Made by a program: the position numbers and the translations under genes
Notes under the pieces: model-generated
The model's input: only the letters and a program-made list of their open reading frames with translations
Database searches by the model: none
Told to the model about the DNA's origin: nothing
In this document: one piece after another, positions 40,077 through 44,620 of the stretch
Position numbering within the stretch: position 1 is the first letter of the stretch
How the letters are laid out: every line of letters begins with the position of its first letter
IMG/VR virus record: IMGVR_UViG_3300037247_000112
Coordinates: 1-44,620 of that record
Origin: a virus
DNA length: 44,620 nt
Reading direction: 5' to 3' (one strand)

Positions 40077-40367
40077 ATGAGCATACAAACTAAGTTTGTA
40101 ATACAAGTAGGCGTAGGTGCCTCAGAAGCTATTGATGTAATAGATACTAATGATGTACGTATATCTTATGCGGTGGCCTTGAGTGGCTCCGTGACATATA
40201 CAATACAACATTCACTTGATGGGATAACCTTCTTTGATAATTCAGACAACGCTGCTCAAACTACAGCTCAAGATGGGAACTATGTTTTCCCTGTTAGAAG
40301 CATACGGGTTAACCACACCGCTGGTGCAGGTACTGCTACATTGCATGTACGCCAGCTTGTAGTATAG
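40077..40367 (+). CDS. Small beta-sandwich virion protein, copy 2
   Basis: The 96-residue product parallels the gene just before it and ends in a typical small-virion-protein strand (VRSIRVNHTAGAGTATLHV). It precedes a fibre gene, so it may be a fibre base or decoration piece. The assignment is structural inference. Confidence 0.65.
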   Translation: MSIQTKFVIQVGVGASEAIDVIDTNDVRISYAVALSGSVTYTIQHSLDGITFFDNSDNAAQTTAQDGNYVFPVRSIRVNHTAGAGTATLHVRQLVV

Positions 40368-40376
40368 GAGTGCTGT

Positions 40377-41474
40377 ATGAGCAGACTAGGCGGTAAGGTA
40401 ATGTCGGAAGATACCGACCAAGACAACATAGCTACGGGTATAGTAGAGACTATTGTAGCAGGGGATAGAATTACTATTAATAGTAGTGACCCTGCAAATC
40501 CAATTGTCACTGCCGATGTACAAGCAGGTAGTGGAGAAACTAACACAGCTTCTAATGTTGGTACTGGTGATGGAGATGTATTCAAGCAGAAGACAGGAGT
40601 AGACTTAGAACTAAAGACTATTAAAGCTGGAACTAATATAACTGTAACGAATAACGTAAGTGATATTACAATTGCTTCTACGGGTGGAGGGGGAGGAGAG
40701 AATACTACTAAGGGTGACATTGAAGGGTTTGATACAGCTGCTGCTCGCATACCTATTGGAACAAACGACCAAGTATTAACAGCCGATAGTACACAAGCCC
40801 TAGGACTGAAGTGGGCTACTCCTGCGGCAGGCGGAGGTAGTAGTGCCTCTATTTATGATGTATCCCCCGGCACAGGGTTCGGGATGTTAGGTATACAGGC
40901 AGGTAGTGTTGGTGCTTTGGGTAGCTCAACCTTGACAGCTAATAGGATATATTTAGACGCTATATACTTTGATGGTACTACTACAGTAACTGAATTAAAT
41001 TTATGGGTTCAGACTAGCAATGCGGCAGGTATTGACATACATGTAGGACTGCATCCTATGACGGATAGAGGCACCGTAGCTGCAAGAGCACACGGTGATA
41101 TTATAGTATCAGTTACGGGAGCTAACCAGTTATATTCTAAAGTATTAAGCACTGCATGGACTCCCTCTGTTGGATGGTACTTTTTAACTATATGGACTGG
41201 TACAAGTGTAGTAGGAGTAACAGTTAACCTCACTGACACCCATCATGCCTTATTAGGCCAATCTTTATCCGCTTATGTATTTACAACATCATCTGAAGAT
41301 ACAATTGAGGTAGCGTGTTATATTCTCAATGACCCTAACTATGATACAGCCCCTGACACACTTATCACTGCTACTGACTTTAACGATGCTACTGGGGGTT
41401 ATGGGTTTACTGCTACAGTAGGGGAAGTTTGGGCGCAATCTAATATACCTCTAATTATACTGAAGGCAGGCTAA
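40377..41474 (+). CDS. Tail fibre-like protein
   Basis: The 365-residue product has an N-terminal repeat-rich, collagen-like or triple-beta shaft. This includes VETIVAGDRITINSSDPANP, KTIKAGTNITVTNNV and a Gly-rich hinge STGGGGGENTT, then the fibre module TNDQVLTADSTQALGLKWAT seen in many phage fibres. The C-terminal 200 residues form a beta-rich head (IYLDAIYFDGTTTVTELNLW onward), probably the receptor-contact or cap domain. It is expected to trimerise. The receptor is not predictable. Confidence 0.75.
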   Translation: MSRLGGKVMSEDTDQDNIATGIVETIVAGDRITINSSDPANPIVTADVQAGSGETNTASNVGTGDGDVFKQKTGVDLELKTIKAGTNITVTNNVSDITIASTGGGGGENTTKGDIEGFDTAAARIPIGTNDQVLTADSTQALGLKWATPAAGGGSSASIYDVSPGTGFGMLGIQAGSVGALGSSTLTANRIYLDAIYFDGTTTVTELNLWVQTSNAAGIDIHVGLHPMTDRGTVAARAHGDIIVSVTGANQLYSKVLSTAWTPSVGWYFLTIWTGTSVVGVTVNLTDTHHALLGQSLSAYVFTTSSEDTIEVACYILNDPNYDTAPDTLITATDFNDATGGYGFTATVGEVWAQSNIPLIILKAG

Positions 41475-41478
41475 GACA

Positions 41479-41712
41479 ATGGCGTTTACTATTAATTATA
41501 AAGGTACAAGTTGTAGAGGCACTTTGTTCATATATCTATGCGGCAAGTGTGGACATGAACAAGAGTCTGTACACCCTGCTAGGGAGGAGCCTATGGTAGT
41601 GTGTGAGAAGTGTTGCTACGCTATGAACAAGAAGCCTGTAGTCTTCTCATTAGATGCAGACCACCACGATAGTATGAGGTCACATAACATAGGATGGGAT
41701 GAGGATGCGTAA
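41479..41712 (+). CDS. Zinc-ribbon protein
   Basis: The 77-residue product has two CxxC knuckles (LCGKCGHEQ near 20-26 and VCEKCCY near 41-47), a standard zinc ribbon, in a small beta body. Such proteins are common just before terminase genes and may be transcription or packaging accessories. The end overlaps the next gene by 14 nt. Confidence 0.75.
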   Translation: MAFTINYKGTSCRGTLFIYLCGKCGHEQESVHPAREEPMVVCEKCCYAMNKKPVVFSLDADHHDSMRSHNIGWDEDA

Positions 41713-42262
41713 AACAAAACAACCAGAAGTAATTGACTGTGAAGTAAACAAAAAGGAATTACTGCCTAAGGTAGGAGCTGACTTACCTATACACCCAACG
41801 TTAGTAAGGGCTACTCAGGGACTATTCTTTGAGTATCGTTTCCAAACTACATGTAAGACTACTGCACCATACTGTCTGAAGCCGCACGACCATTCCCTTG
41901 ATGGGGTGACGTATCGCTCCATGTATCTAATTTATATAAGCTGTGACAGTGAGTATGAGGCAGCTATTAAGCTGCTAGGCAACTATGCACACTGGTTAAA
42001 GTTAAAGAGGTGTACGTGGTTCCTGCCGTACATAGAAGAATGGAACTCTGAAATAGAACTAAGGGAATGTGCATTAGCTAAGAGTAAACTAGTAACCTTA
42101 ACAGAGGCGGGTAATGTAACAGCCGCCCGCACACTACTAAACAGTAAGAAGATTGCCAGTGTAGGCAAGCCTATAAAAAATGGACATCGTAAGAGTGACA
42201 TAGTATTAGGAGATTTAGATGCTATGCTAGAGCGTACAGACACTACCCAAAAGCCCAGTTAG
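41699..42262 (+). CDS. Small terminase subunit (putative)
   Basis: The 187-residue product lies two genes upstream of the large terminase. Its later part, WFLPYIEEWNSEIELRECAL followed by ALAKSKLVTLTEAGNVTAARTLLNSKK, is the long Glu/Leu helix and Ala/Leu helical pattern I associate with podovirus small terminases. It ends in a basic tail. It should recognise phage DNA and start packaging. ATG 41699 or ATG 41705 may be the start. Confidence 0.6.
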   Translation: MRMRKTKQPEVIDCEVNKKELLPKVGADLPIHPTLVRATQGLFFEYRFQTTCKTTAPYCLKPHDHSLDGVTYRSMYLIYISCDSEYEAAIKLLGNYAHWLKLKRCTWFLPYIEEWNSEIELRECALAKSKLVTLTEAGNVTAARTLLNSKKIASVGKPIKNGHRKSDIVLGDLDAMLERTDTTQKPS

Positions 42263-42269
42263 GAATCGA

Positions 42270-42524
42270 ATGGAAATTATATTATATACAGTTGTAGGCC
42301 AAATAGCAGTTGTAGGAATGCTGTTTAGATGGCTACAGGTACAAGGCAGAGATAACAGAGTAAGGATAGATAAAGTTATGACCGACAGCTATACGAAGGC
42401 GGAAACGAAGGAGGTGATTGACCTTAAAATTGAGCCAATCAAAGTGGGAGTTGCTCACATACAATCAGAGATAGCAGAACTCAAGAGCATGGTAGGTAAG
42501 TTGTTAGATGAGAAAAACAAGTAA
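42270..42524 (+). CDS. Membrane-anchored coiled-coil protein (holin-like)
   Basis: The 84-residue product has one N-terminal transmembrane helix (IILYTVVGQIAVVGMLF) and a long amphipathic helix (KAETKEVIDLKIEPIKVGVA onward). Small one-TM proteins with charged tails between small and large terminase genes are often class II or III holins in podoviruses. No other holin is visible here. The last 17 nt overlap the large terminase start. Confidence 0.5.
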   Translation: MEIILYTVVGQIAVVGMLFRWLQVQGRDNRVRIDKVMTDSYTKAETKEVIDLKIEPIKVGVAHIQSEIAELKSMVGKLLDEKNK

Positions 42525-44112
42525 TATTGCCTCTACTAAGCTTGAGGAGTTAAGGGAGCGTTGTACTAACTCTTTATATGCCTTTGCTTGCGCAGTGGAA
42601 CCTCATAGGGAGTATGGCGATTGTCATAGGGAGTTATTTGAATTCTGGCAGCAGTCGGAAGTGAATGCTATAGATAACACACTAGCACTAATGCCCCGCG
42701 ACCATCAGAAGTCTCACTGCTTAGCAGTACGTTGCGCGTGGGAGATATATAAGAACCCGGCAATAACTATTATATATGTGTCAGCTACGTCAGGGCTAGC
42801 GGAACGCCAGCTTGTAGACATACAAAACATATTAGAGTCTAGGTTTTTTAGACAGCTCAGCCCCTCTATGATTAATAAGGATAAAGGTAAACGTGCCATG
42901 TGGAATACTACAGGCATATCTGTTGACCATCCTGACAGAGAGGCCGAGGGGGTGCGTGACCCTACTGTTGCAATAGCAGGATTAACTACTAACACTACGG
43001 GGTGGCATTGTGTATTTCTAGCAAAAGATGATGTTGTTATTCCTGAGAATGCTTATACTATAGAAGCTCGTAAGAAGGTAGAAGCTAACTGCTCACAGCT
43101 TGCGTCTGTATTGACTACAGGAGGTACTGAGTGTGCTGTAGGTACACGCTACCATCCTAAAGACCACTATGCTAGTCTCAAGAATATGATAGAGTCTGTG
43201 CATGATGAGGAGACAGGGGAGGTTATAGATACACGAGCAGTGTATGCTGTACATGAACGCCAAGTAGAAGTTAACGGTGTGTTCTTATGGCCTCGTAAAT
43301 CTAGGGCTACTGATGGGCATATGTATGGCTTTAACTATGCAGAACTAGCTAGGAAGAAGGCTAAGTACACGGACAGACTTCAATTCTTTGCTCAGTACTA
43401 CAATAACCCAAATGACATGGAAGATAGAAACATTGAACGTGGAAACTTTCAATACTACAAACGTGAACATATCTTTATGCAGGGAGGTAACTGGCACTAT
43501 GGTAAGGCTGGCGGTAAAGGTTACGGAGGAGATAGTAGAAGGCTTAATGTCTATGCTGCTATGGACTTTGCCTTTAGTAAAAGTAAGCGAGCAGACTATA
43601 CTTGTATAGTAGTGTTTGGTATTGACTATGAGTTTAACGTGTACGTTCTAGACATTGTAAGATTTAAAACTAATAAGACTTCTGTATACTTTACTAACTT
43701 TAAAGAGATGCTTATTAAATGGGAGTTTAGTAGGCTCCGCGCAGAAGTGACAGCAGCACAGGAAGTAATTGTACAGTCTCTAAAAGACCAAGCAATAACT
43801 GAAGGTGTTCATTGTAGAATAGAATCACATCGTCCCAACAAGTATGATGGTGCTAAAGAAGAACGAATGGAGGCAGCACTACTCCCTCGTTATGAAGAAG
43901 GTAAGGTATACCACTTTAAAGGTGGTTTATGTAATTACCTTGAAGAAGAAATATTACTAGATAACCCAGAGCATGATGATATCAAGAATACTCTGGCTGA
44001 TGGACTAAGTTCTGAGTATGTACGTAAGCCTCGTAGACCTTCTAGCAGAGAAGAACAAGCGAAGTATACTACCTCTGTACAGTACCATTCCCGATTTGGA
44101 GGAACAACATGA
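42508..44112 (+). CDS. Large terminase subunit (ATPase and nuclease)
   Basis: The 534-residue product has an N-terminal packaging ATPase with a variant Walker A (LMPRDHQKSHCLAVRCAWEI), a strand and helix set with YVSATSGLAERQL, and Walker B-like FLAKDDVV, in which Asp replaces the usual second Glu. The C-terminal RNase H-like nuclease begins VYAAMDFAFSKSKRADYTCI with its metal Asp and ends near a further Asp in DIKNTLADGL. It docks on the portal and drives DNA into the head. The TGA overlaps the portal ATG (ATGA). Confidence 0.92.
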   Translation: MRKTSNIASTKLEELRERCTNSLYAFACAVEPHREYGDCHRELFEFWQQSEVNAIDNTLALMPRDHQKSHCLAVRCAWEIYKNPAITIIYVSATSGLAERQLVDIQNILESRFFRQLSPSMINKDKGKRAMWNTTGISVDHPDREAEGVRDPTVAIAGLTTNTTGWHCVFLAKDDVVIPENAYTIEARKKVEANCSQLASVLTTGGTECAVGTRYHPKDHYASLKNMIESVHDEETGEVIDTRAVYAVHERQVEVNGVFLWPRKSRATDGHMYGFNYAELARKKAKYTDRLQFFAQYYNNPNDMEDRNIERGNFQYYKREHIFMQGGNWHYGKAGGKGYGGDSRRLNVYAAMDFAFSKSKRADYTCIVVFGIDYEFNVYVLDIVRFKTNKTSVYFTNFKEMLIKWEFSRLRAEVTAAQEVIVQSLKDQAITEGVHCRIESHRPNKYDGAKEERMEAALLPRYEEGKVYHFKGGLCNYLEEEILLDNPEHDDIKNTLADGLSSEYVRKPRRPSSREEQAKYTTSVQYHSRFGGTT

Positions 44113-44620
44113 CAACTGATGTACATGCTACAGTACAACTCTTAACACCAGACTCTATGGCAGATGAGATAAGTACTTTGTGGGATAGATTTAAGAGCGC
44201 CCGTAGTTCGTGGGAAGCTGAGATGGTAGAGATACGCAATTATAAGTATGCTACATCCACTCGCACTACTGAAGTAGACCAAGCAGACTTTAAGAACTCA
44301 ACAACAGTTCCTAAGTTATCTCAGATAGCTATGAACTTACAAGCTAATTATAACGCCCATTTATTTAGTAATCCTAACTGGGCGCAGTTTGAAGCATTCA
44401 ACGCAGATGCCGCTGGCAAAGAGAGTAAGGACATAGTTGAAGCCTATGTACGTACTAAAGCCAGACGTAAAGATTATGAGGGAGTTCTTAATAAGAATCT
44501 AATTGATTGGATTGATACAGGTGCTACATTTGCACAGCAAAGGTATATAACAGAAACGTATGAAGACTCTAATGGTCATGCTAAAATGTTATATCAAGGA
44601 TGTGTATTAGAAAAGATTAA
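44109..44620 (+). CDS. Portal protein, 5' part (continues at window start)
   Basis: ATG 44109 overlaps the terminase stop. The first 128 codons lie before 44494, and the remaining bases repeat the window start, after which the frame continues to 1400. The N-terminal part is helical (ADEISTLWDRFKSARSSWEA, then QIAMNLQANYNAHLFSNP), as in T7-type portals. Confidence 0.9.
   Translation, partial: MTTDVHATVQLLTPDSMADEISTLWDRFKSARSSWEAEMVEIRNYKYATSTRTTEVDQADFKNSTTVPKLSQIAMNLQANYNAHLFSNPNWAQFEAFNADAAGKESKDIVEAYVRTKARRKDYEGVLNKNLIDWIDTGATFAQQRYITETYEDSNGHAKMLYQGCVLEKI
44494..44620. repeat. Terminal direct repeat, right copy (circular overlap)
   Basis: Identical to bases 1-127. Removing one copy gives a 44,493-bp circle with the portal gene intact. 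Confidence 0.95.

Noticed and set aside
1-44620. tRNA genes, CRISPR arrays, integrase or attachment sites, insertion sequences
   Set aside because: None seen by eye on either strand; tRNA genes cannot be fully excluded without a covariance search.
44494-44620. Packaged direct terminal repeat like T7
   Set aside because: The length equals a standard assembly k-mer and the repeat lies inside the portal gene, so a circular overlap is more likely.

Overview
The window is a complete, circularly closing genome of a tailed phage with a short-tail (podovirus) morphogenesis module. The first and last 127 bases are identical, and the portal gene runs in frame across that junction (385 + 1400 nt = 595 codons). 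The real unit is therefore 44,493 bp, and the ends are where a circular assembly was cut. The phage has a spanin-like lipoprotein, a second lipoprotein and CTGT-N8-ACAG operators, which point to a Gram-negative host, most likely a gammaproteobacterium. T7-like tail genes (adaptor, nozzle, internal virion proteins) occur without any single-subunit RNA polymerase, integrase or phage repressor. This recalls the marine SIO1/VpV262-type podoviruses (Zobellviridae), but that placement is an inference.

There are two opposed transcription blocks. The rightward block starts at 38947 and passes through the junction to 19141. Its order is: proteasome-like Ntn hydrolase, spanin-like protein, small beta proteins and a fibre, zinc ribbon, small terminase, holin-like protein, large terminase, portal, scaffold, major capsid, decoration, terminator, beta-helix fibre, a very unusual nozzle with von Willebrand A and beta-propeller domains, a separate nozzle C-terminal piece, adaptor, GNAT acetyltransferase, three internal virion proteins, lysozyme and one unknown. 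It meets the leftward block at a 22-bp perfect palindrome (19216-19237).

The leftward block (37751 down to 19249) holds replication and early takeover genes. It has a primase, a DnaB-like helicase, a family A DNA polymerase, SSB, a FEN-type 5' nuclease, PhoH, a GroES co-chaperonin, HNH endonucleases, a lipoprotein, a papain-like cysteine protein and about 25 small unknowns. Several of the unknowns are paralogues. The polymerase gene is invaded twice: an intein sits in motif A, and a group I intron with its own HNH gene sits between motifs B and C.

The only long gene-poor stretch (37752-38946) is the control region between the divergent blocks. It carries four LexA-type boxes. One directly abuts a sigma70 promoter reading into the late operon. 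One sits just upstream of a near-perfect leftward promoter whose transcript ends about 205 nt later at an intrinsic terminator. That transcript is a predicted non-coding RNA with a long polypyrimidine stretch. The layout suggests that host LexA (DNA damage) controls this phage, which has no visible repressor of its own.
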